Of a stretch of DNA of 38,771 nt, positions 1 to 7,843 are shown piece by piece (within the stretch, counting starts at the first letter, position 1; each line of letters starts with the position of its first letter). The stretch spans positions 1 to 38,771 of the forward strand of contig JAFTPH010000042.1 of the NCBI GenBank assembly GCA_017463365.1, in the 5' to 3' direction. A program made the position numbers and the translations under genes. The notes beneath the pieces were generated by a model that saw only the letters and a program-made list of their open reading frames with translations, was not told the origin of the DNA and searched no databases. The stretch comes from Bacilli bacterium (GTDB lineage: Bacteria; Bacillota_I; Bacilli_A; ML615J-28; CAG-313).

Positions 1-35
1 ATAAAAGTATAGCTTTATAGAAATGAGGTACATAT

Positions 36-704
36 ATGAAAAAAGATTTTATTAATAAACTTATTTCCATTTTACTTGGTTTTAGTGTTTTACTACTAAT
101 TATTACTTTTTCTATTGGTTTACCAATTTATATTAGACCCTTTTATTACTTACATATTAATGCTTTAGATTTGCCAAATAAAACAGGTTATTCTTATGAA
201 ACAATAAAAGAAGCATATGATACGGTATTAGATTTTTTAACATTAAACAAGGATTTTAGTACTGGTAAACTACTATATAGTACATCTGGTAAAAATCACT
301 TTGTCGATTGTAAATTTTTATTTGATTTAAATTTCTATGTTTTATTAATTAGTTCTATAATAGTTATAAGTATTATATTGTTAAAACATTTTAAAAAGAT
401 TGAAATAAAAAAACTTTTTGGTTTTTCCCCTGTTTTTTATGCATCTATCTTTATAAATATTATAATTATTGCTATTGTGACAATAGCTTCTACTGATTTT
501 GATAAAGCCTTCACAGTTTTTCATAATATTTTCTTTCATGGTAAAGATAACTGGATTTTTAATTCTAAAACCGATCAAATTATTAATATTTTGCCTCAAG
601 ATTTTTTTATGAATTGTGCCATCTTAATCGCGAGTTCAATTATTATTATAACTTTTTCTAATATTATTGTTGAAATAATTAAAAGAAAAAAACAACTTAA
701 TTAA
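36..704 (+). CDS. DUF1461/Lit-like integral membrane protein (222 aa)
   Basis: The length and layout match the TIGR01906/DUF1461 family, whose characterised members (Lit) are lipoprotein intramolecular transacylases that move an acyl chain from the lipid glycerol to the N-terminal cysteine of lipoproteins at the outer face of the membrane. I see four hydrophobic segments near residues 8-30, 101-117, 133-152 and 191-215. Two external segments carry the family hallmarks: NHFVDCKFLF (His88), and the stretch with His163 and His168 followed by DNWIF and ILPQDFF. A GAGGT ribosome site lies 7 nt before the ATG. The product could act on the several lipoproteins encoded in this window, but that link is inference. 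Family membership is fairly secure; enzymatic activity is not shown by sequence. Confidence 0.72.
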   Translation: MKKDFINKLISILLGFSVLLLIITFSIGLPIYIRPFYYLHINALDLPNKTGYSYETIKEAYDTVLDFLTLNKDFSTGKLLYSTSGKNHFVDCKFLFDLNFYVLLISSIIVISIILLKHFKKIEIKKLFGFSPVFYASIFINIIIIAIVTIASTDFDKAFTVFHNIFFHGKDNWIFNSKTDQIINILPQDFFMNCAILIASSIIIITFSNIIVEIIKRKKQLN

Positions 705-770
705 ACATATATTTTTGTCTATCCATATTTTTTCTTCCTGCATACAATAAAATTGAAGGATGTGTTAGAT

Positions 771-1547
771 ATGGATCTACAAGCATTATATGCCCTTTTA
801 TTGTCAGTAATTGCCGGAATGGCAACCTTAATTGGGGGATTAATCGTTATTTTTACTAAAAGTGATAACAAAAAATTTATTAGTGCCTCCTTAGGTTTTG
901 CTTCAGGCGTAATGATAAGTGTTTCAATGATGGAATTATATTCAACATCAGCCTCATATATTTCCATTGATACTAATGATTTTTATGGTACAATCCTTTC
1001 AACCCTTTTTGTAGGAATAGGAATGTTTATTACATTCATAATTAATCATTTTGTGCAAGATGAAAACAAATCATTAGATAACCTAAATCATTCTCCCAAA
1101 AACAAACTTTTTTCGGTAGGCTTTGTTTCGATGCTCGCTATAGCAATTCACAATTTCCCCGAAGGAATAGCGACATTCATGTCTAGTTATGGGAACATTG
1201 CTTTGGGTTTATCAATTACTTTAGCGATTGCTTTTCATAATATTCCTGAAGGTATTACAGTCGCATTACCAATATATTTATCAACAAATAACAAAAAGAA
1301 GGCCTTATTATACACCTTTTTATCAGGAATTACTGAACCTCTTGGAGCCCTTCTTGCTTACTTTGTTTTAAGATTTTTCTTAACTAATTTTATAATGGGA
1401 AGTATCTTTGGAATTGTTGCAGGAATAATGATATATATAGCTGTTGATGATTTAATTCCTTCTTCAAGAAACTATGGTTATGACAAAATTGCTTTATTAT
1501 TTACTTTAATTGGTATATGTCTTATGTCTTTAACACAAATATTTTAA
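771..1547 (+). CDS. zupT: ZIP-family divalent metal transporter, ZupT-like (258 aa)
   Basis: A multi-spanning membrane protein of the ZIP family, which imports zinc and other divalent metals into the cytoplasm. The two signature metal-site helices are plain: HNFPEGIATF and HNIPEGITVA, with the conserved His, Asn, Pro, Glu and Gly residues, followed by the E-P-L-G segment of a later helix. A longer reading from a TTG at 753 is possible. I prefer the ATG at 771 because a GAAGGA ribosome site lies 10 nt upstream, the TTG has no such site, and a TACAAT -10-like box at 743-748 would start transcription close to or beyond 753. The gene ends in a strong bidirectional terminator shared with the convergent GNAT gene. 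Metal preference cannot be read from the sequence. Confidence 0.88.
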   Translation: MDLQALYALLLSVIAGMATLIGGLIVIFTKSDNKKFISASLGFASGVMISVSMMELYSTSASYISIDTNDFYGTILSTLFVGIGMFITFIINHFVQDENKSLDNLNHSPKNKLFSVGFVSMLAIAIHNFPEGIATFMSSYGNIALGLSITLAIAFHNIPEGITVALPIYLSTNNKKKALLYTFLSGITEPLGALLAYFVLRFFLTNFIMGSIFGIVAGIMIYIAVDDLIPSSRNYGYDKIALLFTLIGICLMSLTQIF

Positions 1548-1582
1548 AACTCTAATATCAAAAACGATATTAGAGTTTTTTA
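1547..1582. terminator. Bidirectional intrinsic terminator between zupT-like and GNAT genes
   Basis: A perfect 13-bp inverted repeat, arms at 1547-1559 and 1566-1578 around a 6-nt loop, is flanked by T-runs on both strands. It can stop transcription from both convergent genes. Confidence 0.9.
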
Positions 1583-2002
1583 ACTTTCTTTTACAAGCCC
1601 AATTGCGTTATGATAAAGCGTATTTTCAAGTGAGACTTCTCCGATATAAACATTTTCTATTAAACATTTATGAAAACCTAATTTTTCAAAAAAAGGAACT
1701 AGACTTTCATCATCAATTACGGTTAAAACTAAGTTGATACTTTCTTCTTTAGTGTTTTTTATCATTTCTTCTACAAGCATTTCTAATTCTTCAAAATCTA
1801 CATCTTTATGGAATATAAAATATCTTATTAACCCTTTATTAGAAAAACATTCATATGAGATTATAGCTTTTATTTCAAAATCATTTCTTAAGATTAACAC
1901 TCTATTTAAAATTTCTTCATTAATTTCGCTTATTCCTGGTATCCTTCTAATAAATCTTTTAATTTCTTTAATATTTTCTGAATTTATTTTTTCTATCCTC
2001 AT
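1580..2002 (-). CDS. GNAT-fold acetyltransferase-like protein, YwlB-like position (140 aa)
   Basis: A small soluble protein whose C-terminal half looks like a GNAT acyl-CoA N-acetyltransferase: a helix, then a strand (INLVLTVI), then the F-F-x-K-L-G-F-x-K segment that closes the acetyl-CoA site in many GNATs. The N-terminal half is divergent. In B. subtilis a GNAT gene (ywlB) sits between spoIIR and ywlC/tsaC. Here the gene lies directly downstream of spoIIR on the same strand, 40 nt away, so it is probably the displaced counterpart. AAGGGTG upstream of the ATG is a good ribosome site. Substrate unknown. Confidence 0.6.
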   Translation of the reverse strand: MRIEKINSENIKEIKRFIRRIPGISEINEEILNRVLILRNDFEIKAIISYECFSNKGLIRYFIFHKDVDFEELEMLVEEMIKNTKEESINLVLTVIDDESLVPFFEKLGFHKCLIENVYIGEVSLENTLYHNAIGLVKES

Positions 2003-2042
2003 ATAGCACCCTTAATATAATATGAATTATTATTAAAAATGG

Positions 2043-2504
2043 TTAATTATTAAATAAATCATATATATAACTACGGTATTCTATTTCCTCACTATCTTCA
2101 TATTCAACACCAAAAAACTCTGGATATAGCACACTCCACCAATTATCTCCCTTTCCTTCGCCAATTGTAATAAGTAAAGTTTTATATGTTCCTGAAGGAA
2201 TAAATTTACCATTTTTAGTTTTTGATGGGAACGTTACATCTTTAAATTCGATTTTATATTCATGTATAAGATTTAAGTTTTTTTGATTTAGTTTTTGTTT
2301 TAACTCATCTAAATTAGAAATTTTAATTGTCTCTTCTTTAAATATTTCTAAGAGGGCTTCTTTTATAATCTCTTTTTCTTTTTGATCGACTTCACTATTA
2401 CTGTTGGGTAAAATTCTAATTCTTAATTCTTGGCTATCCATATATGTACAACCACCTAAAATTAAGATCATAATTAAACTTAATAATAAATATACTTTTT
2501 TCAT
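2043..2504 (-). CDS. spoIIR: Stage II sporulation protein R, compact lipoprotein form (153 aa)
   Basis: SpoIIR is made in the forespore and signals across the septum to the protease SpoIIGA, which activates sigma-E in the mother cell. The hallmarks are present: LRIRILPNSNSEVDQ near the N-terminus, and the G-E-G-K-G-D-N-W-W-x-V-L-Y-P segment near residues 114-128 that defines the family. The N-terminus is a lipoprotein signal ending in LGGC, so the mature protein would be lipid-anchored. At 153 aa it is shorter than typical SpoIIR proteins of roughly 200 aa or more. It follows tsaC, as in the B. subtilis neighbourhood. A hairpin lies immediately before the start codon (see separate entry). Confidence 0.87.
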   Translation of the reverse strand: MKKVYLLLSLIMILILGGCTYMDSQELRIRILPNSNSEVDQKEKEIIKEALLEIFKEETIKISNLDELKQKLNQKNLNLIHEYKIEFKDVTFPSKTKNGKFIPSGTYKTLLITIGEGKGDNWWSVLYPEFFGVEYEDSEEIEYRSYIYDLFNN

Positions 2505-2538
2505 AAAAAAACATCACCAATTATATTTTGGTAATGTT
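2505..2538 (-). terminator. Terminator-like hairpin abutting the spoIIR start codon
   Basis: Arms at 2510-2520 and 2528-2538 form 11 pairs in the minus-strand RNA, one of them G-U, followed by seven U residues that run directly into the spoIIR ATG. It lies about 10 nt after the tsaC stop codon. The only plausible spoIIR ribosome site, GGTGAT, is inside the 3' arm. It may end tsaC transcripts, hide the ribosome site, or both. Confidence 0.65.
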
Positions 2539-2547
2539 TGGTAATTT

Positions 2548-3132
2548 TTATACATTTATTTTTTCTAAAAGATCGCCTTTTCTTAAAATTTTAACTTCAC
2601 TAGTTGAAATATCTAGAATAGTTGAAGATGTTTTTGACTGAATTTCTTCATCAATTACTAGATAATCTATTTCATCTTTAAAGTTTTCTTCAATACTTTC
2701 TAAATCATTAAGCGGCGCACTACCACTCAAATTCATACTAGTAACTGCCATAATTCCAAAGTGATTTAAGATTTTTAAAGCACATTTAGAATCAGGAATG
2801 CGAAAACCAATGGTTGGCAAAGCATCTTTTTCTACTAAATCTTTTTCTTTTTTAAATATTAGGGTTAAAGCTCCTGGCCAATAATTCATTAATTCCATCG
2901 TATTTTGATAGGTAATTTGAATATATGGCATAATATCTTCTTTATTTCCTGATAAATAAGCAAGTGGTTTTGTTTTATCTCGATGTTTTAAATTATATAT
3001 TTTGTTTATTGCCTCTTCATCTTTAGCTAATGCGCCAATCCCATAAACTGTATCAGTTGGAAACACAATTACTTTTCCTAATATTTCTTCTTTTGATAAT
3101 TTTATTAAATCGTTTGCTGTTATTTTAATCAT
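2548..3132 (-). CDS. tsaC: L-threonylcarbamoyladenylate synthase, TsaC/YwlC family (194 aa)
   Basis: Makes threonylcarbamoyl-AMP from threonine, bicarbonate and ATP, the first step of t6A modification of ANN-decoding tRNAs. The YrdC-like fold is evident from FPTDTVYGIGALAKD near the N-terminus, K-x-R-x-K-P-L in the nucleotide site, and the late T-S-M-N-L-S-G-S segment. The length equals the short TsaC form without the C-terminal Sua5 domain. The ATG overlaps the last 8 nt of the upstream membrane-protein gene (ATGATTAA), which implies translational coupling. The cluster prmC-x-tsaC-spoIIR resembles B. subtilis prmC-spoIIR-ywlB-ywlC. Confidence 0.9.
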   Translation of the reverse strand: MIKITANDLIKLSKEEILGKVIVFPTDTVYGIGALAKDEEAINKIYNLKHRDKTKPLAYLSGNKEDIMPYIQITYQNTMELMNYWPGALTLIFKKEKDLVEKDALPTIGFRIPDSKCALKILNHFGIMAVTSMNLSGSAPLNDLESIEENFKDEIDYLVIDEEIQSKTSSTILDISTSEVKILRKGDLLEKINV

Positions 3133-3868
3133 CTTCGTTGCTCCACCAAATGCTACGTAAACGATTATTTAATTCGCTTTCGGTAATTTTTCCACTATTA
3201 TAATCATCATACGCTTCTTTCATTTGTTCTTCTTTGGTTTTTTCTACTACTTGATAGTTTTCTTCATATACATCTATTACTTCTTCTTCTGGATGATATT
3301 CATAATTTTCCCATGATGTATCTTTTGGATAATTTGTATTAAAACGTCCCATTTTTCTACGGTACAACATTGTTAAAACAACCGTAAATAAGGCGATTAT
3401 CCCAATAAAACCAAAACTTAAAGAAATAAATATATCGATAATATCTACCTTTATTTTTTCTTTCGGAAAATTATTTTTACCTTCTCCAACAATAACATCC
3501 ATATTATTAAGTTCTTCTTCCGCAGGAACCTTTATTTCGTATCTTTTAAAAATGGTTCCCTCATTTGTTTTTACGAATACCTCAAGTAATCCATCTTTCT
3601 TTATTTTATAAAAATGGTTTTCATATATATTGTTATCTATACTAAAAACATGTTTTGTTTTTGTCGTATTATATATGAATCCACTAACATACATTTGCTT
3701 ATTTATACTTCCTACCACAATTATAATATCACCAACAGTTGTTTCTTCTTCTACCACATAGTAATATTTTTCATAATTTTTATTAATCGTTTCTTCAAAC
3801 CTTACTTGTTCAACAGTTGGAGCAGCAATTAAAAAGAAACTACAAATTAGGGTTAATATAAATTTCAA
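3125..3868 (-). CDS. Unknown single-pass membrane protein with signal peptide (247 aa)
   Basis: I do not recognise a family. The first ~20 residues form a signal peptide (basic start, hydrophobic core, small residues near position 16). An extracytoplasmic beta-rich region to about residue 140 follows, then a transmembrane helix near 148-167 ending in YRRK. The acidic cytoplasmic tail of about 75 residues ends in a short helical segment (E-Q-M-K-E-A-Y-D-D-Y-N-S-G-K-I-T-E-S-E-L) that resembles a SHOCT-like short domain. The gene sits between prmC and tsaC, 22 nt after prmC and overlapping tsaC by 8 nt, so it is co-expressed with two translation-modification enzymes, an unexpected setting for a receptor-like protein. 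Confidence 0.6.
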   Translation of the reverse strand: MKFILTLICSFFLIAAPTVEQVRFEETINKNYEKYYYVVEEETTVGDIIIVVGSINKQMYVSGFIYNTTKTKHVFSIDNNIYENHFYKIKKDGLLEVFVKTNEGTIFKRYEIKVPAEEELNNMDVIVGEGKNNFPKEKIKVDIIDIFISLSFGFIGIIALFTVVLTMLYRRKMGRFNTNYPKDTSWENYEYHPEEEVIDVYEENYQVVEKTKEEQMKEAYDDYNSGKITESELNNRLRSIWWSNEDD

Positions 3869-3890
3869 TTTTTCACCTACTTTTTAATAT

Positions 3891-4748
3891 TTACTTCGAC
3901 AATTGTACTTCAACAATTGTAAAGCGATCTTTATCTTGCATATCTTTAATTGAAGTAATAGTTGCTTCTGGATAATACTTTTTAGCAAGATCAATCATAG
4001 CTTGTTTTTTGCTAAAACTATGTTCAAAAGCAAAGAAAGCTTTATCTTTTATTATGTCTTTCGCATTTTTAAAGATTTCTTCGTAGAACTTCATTCCGTC
4101 TTCTCCCCCAAATAAAGCAATATTGGGTTCATTATCTTTTACAATGTCTTCAACAAATTCATCACTTGGAATATAAGGTGGATTTGATACAACAATATCA
4201 AATTTAATACCTAATTCTTTTAATGGATCAACCATATTACCAACTAAAAACTTAACATCTACTTCATTTCTTCTAGCATTTTCTTTAGCTACCATAATAG
4301 CTTCTTCTGATATATCACTCGCATATACATTAAAGTTTGCTTCTTCAGCTTTTAACGCAATCGCAATATTCCCCGATCCTGTTCCAATATCACAAAGATT
4401 TACCTTTTCACCATCAAACAATTCATCATATTTTGATAATACATAAGCTACTAATTCTTCTGTTTCTCTTCTTGGAATTAATACTCTTTCATCAACAATC
4501 ATCTTGTAACCATAAAAATAACTATATCCTAAAATATATTGTACCGGATAATTATCAATTAAATATTTATCAATTGCTTGAGAATATTTTTCTATAGTTT
4601 CTTCAGGAATTTCGTCTTTGTATGAAGCAAGAAAATTAGCTCCATTCATACCAGATAATTCAAGCATTAAAAGTTTAATAGCTTCTGGTTCTTTGTTTAA
4701 GGCTAAAGCCCTTTTTGTTTGTTGTTTTAAATATTTTTCGTATGTCAT
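3891..4748 (-). CDS. prmC: Peptide chain release factor N5-glutamine methyltransferase PrmC (285 aa)
   Basis: Methylates the GGQ glutamine of release factors using S-adenosylmethionine. The SAM motif IGTGSGNIAI is at about residues 121-130 and the catalytic N-P-P-Y at 189-192. The N-terminal helical release-factor-binding domain and the I-P-R-R-E-T-E-E linker are intact, and the length is normal. GGAG 7 nt before the ATG supports the start. The first 74 nt overlap the 3' end of the alanine racemase frame. The usual upstream partner prfA is absent from this window. Confidence 0.93.
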   Translation of the reverse strand: MTYEKYLKQQTKRALALNKEPEAIKLLMLELSGMNGANFLASYKDEIPEETIEKYSQAIDKYLIDNYPVQYILGYSYFYGYKMIVDERVLIPRRETEELVAYVLSKYDELFDGEKVNLCDIGTGSGNIAIALKAEEANFNVYASDISEEAIMVAKENARRNEVDVKFLVGNMVDPLKELGIKFDIVVSNPPYIPSDEFVEDIVKDNEPNIALFGGEDGMKFYEEIFKNAKDIIKDKAFFAFEHSFSKKQAMIDLAKKYYPEATITSIKDMQDKDRFTIVEVQLSK

Positions 4749-5742
4749 TTTGATACTCCATAAAATATATTCTTGAAAAATTACGATATGAAGTTAGAAC
4801 TTCATAATAGTTTGCTTCTTCTTTATTATCTATTTTATCATTATTTGGAAAAATATTCAACAAACTATAATTTTTTGTTTCATTATTTACACGAATAAAA
4901 GTGTGATTCATACAAATTTTACCAATTACCGGATAGATTTGTTTTTTATAATGCATATATCTTCCTTTAAATCCTTCATAATATCCAATTGGAACAATTC
5001 CAATTTTTTCATCTTGTTCAGATATATATTTTATTCCATAACCAACTGTTTCAAATTTTCTTACATCTCTTATAGAAGTAATATGACTATATACATTAAC
5101 AACACTTTTTAGATTTAAACTTGTATGATATCCATACATTCCCATTCCGACTCTTACATAATTTCCAATAATATTTTTTGATAGTGATGATGTAGCAGCT
5201 GAATGAATTATTTTAAAGTTGCTTGTTAAAAGATGTTCATTAAATTTTAATTGTTGCTTAAGATATACATCTTGTTCATCTTTATCACTAATATAGTGGG
5301 TATATATACCTTCTAATCTATCTTTAAATATCTCTTTTACCTTTTTAGTAAACTCTACATCTTTAATTCCGTCCCTATTCATTCCGGTATCTATTTGAAG
5401 GTGAAAAAGAGCATTTATATCTTTATATTTTTCAACATCATTTATTGTATTAATACTCAATCTTACATTACTTGGAATATTATTTAAATATTTTTGTTTA
5501 ACTGTTTCTAAGATTAATACTTTTTTATTCTTTAATAAATCACTACATTCAAGGTATTCTTCGTAATGATTGAAAACGAAGAACTTAACATTAAATTTTA
5601 TTAAATACTTTAAGATATATCTTGCTGACAAATTATATGCATTACTTTTTAAAACACACATAATTTCTTTACCCATTTTTCTTTGAATTTCTTCAATATT
5701 ATATTTTAAATTATTTAAATTAATATTGATAATATTCTTCAT
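4675..5742 (-). CDS. alr: Alanine racemase, divergent (355 aa)
   Basis: A PLP-dependent fold-type III enzyme converting L- to D-alanine for peptidoglycan. Visible features: PLP lysine Lys32 in VLKSNAY, the D-T-G-M-N-R-D-G-I segment near residues 118-125, the R-V-G-M-G-M-Y-G phosphate-site strand near 197-204, and the catalytic tyrosine Tyr235 in VGYGIKY. The Cys-Met element appears as I-G-K-I-C-M-N. It is divergent: the residues after KSNAY are N-L-S instead of the common G-H-G, and M-N-H replaces M-D-Q. The family's usual end falls near the prmC start, and the frame then stays open about 24 codons into prmC. Because the key residues remain, I expect an active racemase, though another amino acid substrate is possible. 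Confidence 0.8.
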   Translation of the reverse strand: MKNIININLNNLKYNIEEIQRKMGKEIMCVLKSNAYNLSARYILKYLIKFNVKFFVFNHYEEYLECSDLLKNKKVLILETVKQKYLNNIPSNVRLSINTINDVEKYKDINALFHLQIDTGMNRDGIKDVEFTKKVKEIFKDRLEGIYTHYISDKDEQDVYLKQQLKFNEHLLTSNFKIIHSAATSSLSKNIIGNYVRVGMGMYGYHTSLNLKSVVNVYSHITSIRDVRKFETVGYGIKYISEQDEKIGIVPIGYYEGFKGRYMHYKKQIYPVIGKICMNHTFIRVNNETKNYSLLNIFPNNDKIDNKEEANYYEVLTSYRNFSRIYFMEYQNDIRKIFKTTNKKGFSLKQRTRSY

Positions 5743-5753
5743 AAAATCACGCC

Positions 5754-5796
5754 TCTATATATTTTATACACTTTAAAAGAAAAAACACCAATTGGT
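5754..5796 (-). promoter_or_regulatory. Possible promoter of alr-prmC-tsaC cluster
   Basis: On the minus strand TTGGTG and TATAAA are separated by 17 nt, just upstream of the alr ribosome site (GAGGCGTG). The -35 lies inside the 3' arm of the preceding terminator palindrome. The -35 match is weak. Confidence 0.4.
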
Positions 5797-5802
5797 GTTT
5801 TT
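5781..5802 (-). terminator. Intrinsic terminator after nptA
   Basis: A perfect palindrome (AACACC-AATT-GGTGTT with extra A/T pairs) begins at the nptA stop codon and is followed by a T-rich tract on the minus strand. Confidence 0.85.
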
Positions 5803-7432
5803 AATTTGTTCTTCCAGCAAGTAAATCAACAATATAATTTAAGTGGTCTCCTGCTCTTTCTAAATTAGAAATTAAGTTAATGAAGACACCACTACTTTGA
5901 GGTTGACATTTACCTTCTTCCAAACGCTTAATGTGACCATTTGTTAAATCTACACGCATTGTATCAATACGTTCTTCAATTTTATCGACACTTTCTAAAA
6001 CGCTATGATCTTTCTTAATCATTACACGTTCTACATTTTCAAATTGACGAGCTAATAAATCTTTAATTTCATATAAAGATTGTACAACTTCATCTGAGAA
6101 TGTTATATCTTTTTCTATAATTGTTTTTGTATGTTTAACTACGTTATCCGCAATTTCTGCCTCACGAATAAAGTCATTAATAATACTATGTAAGTTTGAA
6201 ACTTTCTTTTCATCATGTAAAGTAATTTCTTTAGAAGATACTTTTACAAGATAAGTTAATACATTTTTATTACATTCTTCAACGTTATTGATAACTTCAA
6301 AAACTTTGTTTTTATTTTCACTATCACGTTTTAGTAATCCATCTAATGCTAAATCTAAAGCACGCATTGCTTCTTGTCCTAAATAAGCAACTTCTCTTGT
6401 TGCTTGTAATACCGCAACCGAAGGAGTATTTAAGAAACGTTCATCAAGATAACTTGTTCTTTCTTCTTTTTTCTTATCTCTTACAAGAAGACTTGCTAGT
6501 TTAATAAAGACATTTATAAATGGAATAAAAATTACTGTTGAAACAACGTTAAATAATGTGTGGAACATTGCGACTTGAGTAGTTGGTTCTGGGAACGCAT
6601 TTTGTAATACATCAACCGCAAAGTTTTTCCAAAGAAGTAAAACAACAACAAAGATCGCTGTACCACAGACATTAAACAATAAGTGAATAACACTCGCACG
6701 TCTAGCATTAGTAGTAGCTCCAACTGAGGATAACAACGCTGTAACACATGTTCCAATATTAGTACCTAAAATTAAGAATAATACCGCATTTGGTGTTGAT
6801 CCAATTGTAAGTCCTACTGAAACCATAGAAATAATAATTGTTGTAACAGCTGATGATGATTGAATAATACCTGTAATTACAATACCAATTAGTAGTAGTA
6901 AAAATGGATTATCAATACTTGTTAATAAATCACGAACCGCTGGTAATTCTTTAAAGAATGCCATTGAATCTGACATAAATTCTAAAGCTAAGAATACAAG
7001 ACCAAGTCCTGCTAAAGTCATTCCGGCAGTTTTGGTTTTTTCTTTCTTACAAAGCATATCCATAAATACACCAATAAAGACTAAACCAATTGCGAATGTC
7101 GCAATATCAAAAGATTTTAAAGCAACAATTTGTGCTGTAATCGTAGTACCAATATTAGCTCCCATAATCATTGCTGTTGCCTGGAACAAATTCATGATTC
7201 CCGCATTAACAAACCCTACAATCATTACCGTTGTCGCTGATGATGACTGAATAATGGCTGTAACAACCATCCCAATAGCAACACCGATAAAACGATTCTT
7301 AGTTGCTTTTTCTAAGATACGTCTTAACCCTTTGTTAGCAAGTTTTTCAATGTTATCTGATAAAATTTTAAACCCTAATAAAAAGGCTCCAACTCCACCA
7401 AGTAACATTATAATCTTGTATACATATTCCAT
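5801..7432 (-). CDS. Na/Pi cotransporter family protein with PhoU-like C-terminal domain (543 aa)
   Basis: A membrane protein of the PF02690 (NptA/YjbB) family, sodium-coupled phosphate carriers. Two inverted repeats each carry the signature QSSSA(T/V)T, at residues 62-68 and 191-197, and each is followed by an M-G-A-N-I-G-T or L-G-T-N-I-G-T turn. Hydrophobic helices fill residues 1-315. The cytoplasmic tail from about 340 to 540 is helical, rich in charged heptads, and typical of the PhoU-like domain of this family. The gene has its own terminator; an extended -10 (TG-G-TATTAT, -10 hexamer at 7467-7472) lies upstream. Direction of phosphate flow, import or export, cannot be decided from the sequence. 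Confidence 0.85.
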   Translation of the reverse strand: MEYVYKIIMLLGGVGAFLLGFKILSDNIEKLANKGLRRILEKATKNRFIGVAIGMVVTAIIQSSSATTVMIVGFVNAGIMNLFQATAMIMGANIGTTITAQIVALKSFDIATFAIGLVFIGVFMDMLCKKEKTKTAGMTLAGLGLVFLALEFMSDSMAFFKELPAVRDLLTSIDNPFLLLLIGIVITGIIQSSSAVTTIIISMVSVGLTIGSTPNAVLFLILGTNIGTCVTALLSSVGATTNARRASVIHLLFNVCGTAIFVVVLLLWKNFAVDVLQNAFPEPTTQVAMFHTLFNVVSTVIFIPFINVFIKLASLLVRDKKKEERTSYLDERFLNTPSVAVLQATREVAYLGQEAMRALDLALDGLLKRDSENKNKVFEVINNVEECNKNVLTYLVKVSSKEITLHDEKKVSNLHSIINDFIREAEIADNVVKHTKTIIEKDITFSDEVVQSLYEIKDLLARQFENVERVMIKKDHSVLESVDKIEERIDTMRVDLTNGHIKRLEEGKCQPQSSGVFINLISNLERAGDHLNYIVDLLAGRTN

Positions 7433-7529
7433 ATAATTTACCTCGTCATTTTATTTATTCTTATATATAATACCACATTTTCTTATTTTTTACTATGTTA
7501 ATATAAAATAAAATGTTTTCAAAATAAAA

Positions 7530-7550
7530 ATCTCGCAATAAATGCGAGAT
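7530..7550 (-). terminator. Intrinsic terminator after spoVG
   Basis: An 8-bp stem (ATCTCGCA / TGCGAGAT) with a 5-nt loop is followed by a T-run on the minus strand, 7 nt after the spoVG stop. Confidence 0.88.
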
Positions 7551-7556
7551 AAATTA

Positions 7557-7814
7557 TTATTCTTCTAAGTTATTATAGGCTTCTAAAACTGCTTCCTCAA
7601 CCTTTTTTCTTGTTTCTGCATTAATCGGATGAGCTATATCTCTAAAAGTCCCTTCAGAAGTTTTGCGACTAGGCATTGCTACGAAAAGACCTTCGTTTCC
7701 TTCAATAATTCTTAATTCATGTACAGCAAATGCTTCATCAATAGTAATAGAGGCTACTGCTTTTAAGCGAGTTTCTCCTTCTACCCTGCGAACTCTAACG
7801 TCCGTGATCTTCAT
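7557..7814 (-). CDS. spoVG: Septation/regulatory protein SpoVG (85 aa)
   Basis: A small nucleic-acid-binding regulator involved in asymmetric septation, sporulation and, in other Firmicutes, virulence and cell-wall genes. The sequence starts with [10 protein letters not shown] and contains F-V-A-M-P-S-R-K and the D-I-A-H-P-I-N segment, both strongly conserved in the family. Length is normal. An AAGGAG ribosome site precedes the ATG. It is a single-gene transcript with its own promoter and terminator. Its place downstream of ksgA-yabG-ispE is the B. subtilis order, with purR and yabJ missing. Confidence 0.95.
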   Translation of the reverse strand: MKITDVRVRRVEGETRLKAVASITIDEAFAVHELRIIEGNEGLFVAMPSRKTSEGTFRDIAHPINAETRKKVEEAVLEAYNNLEE

Positions 7815-7843
7815 AATTCCATCTCCTTTTTCGCCTGTATCTT

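Noticed and set aside
753-771. TTG start for the ZIP transporter
   Set aside because: No ribosome site upstream; ATG at 771 has GAAGGA.
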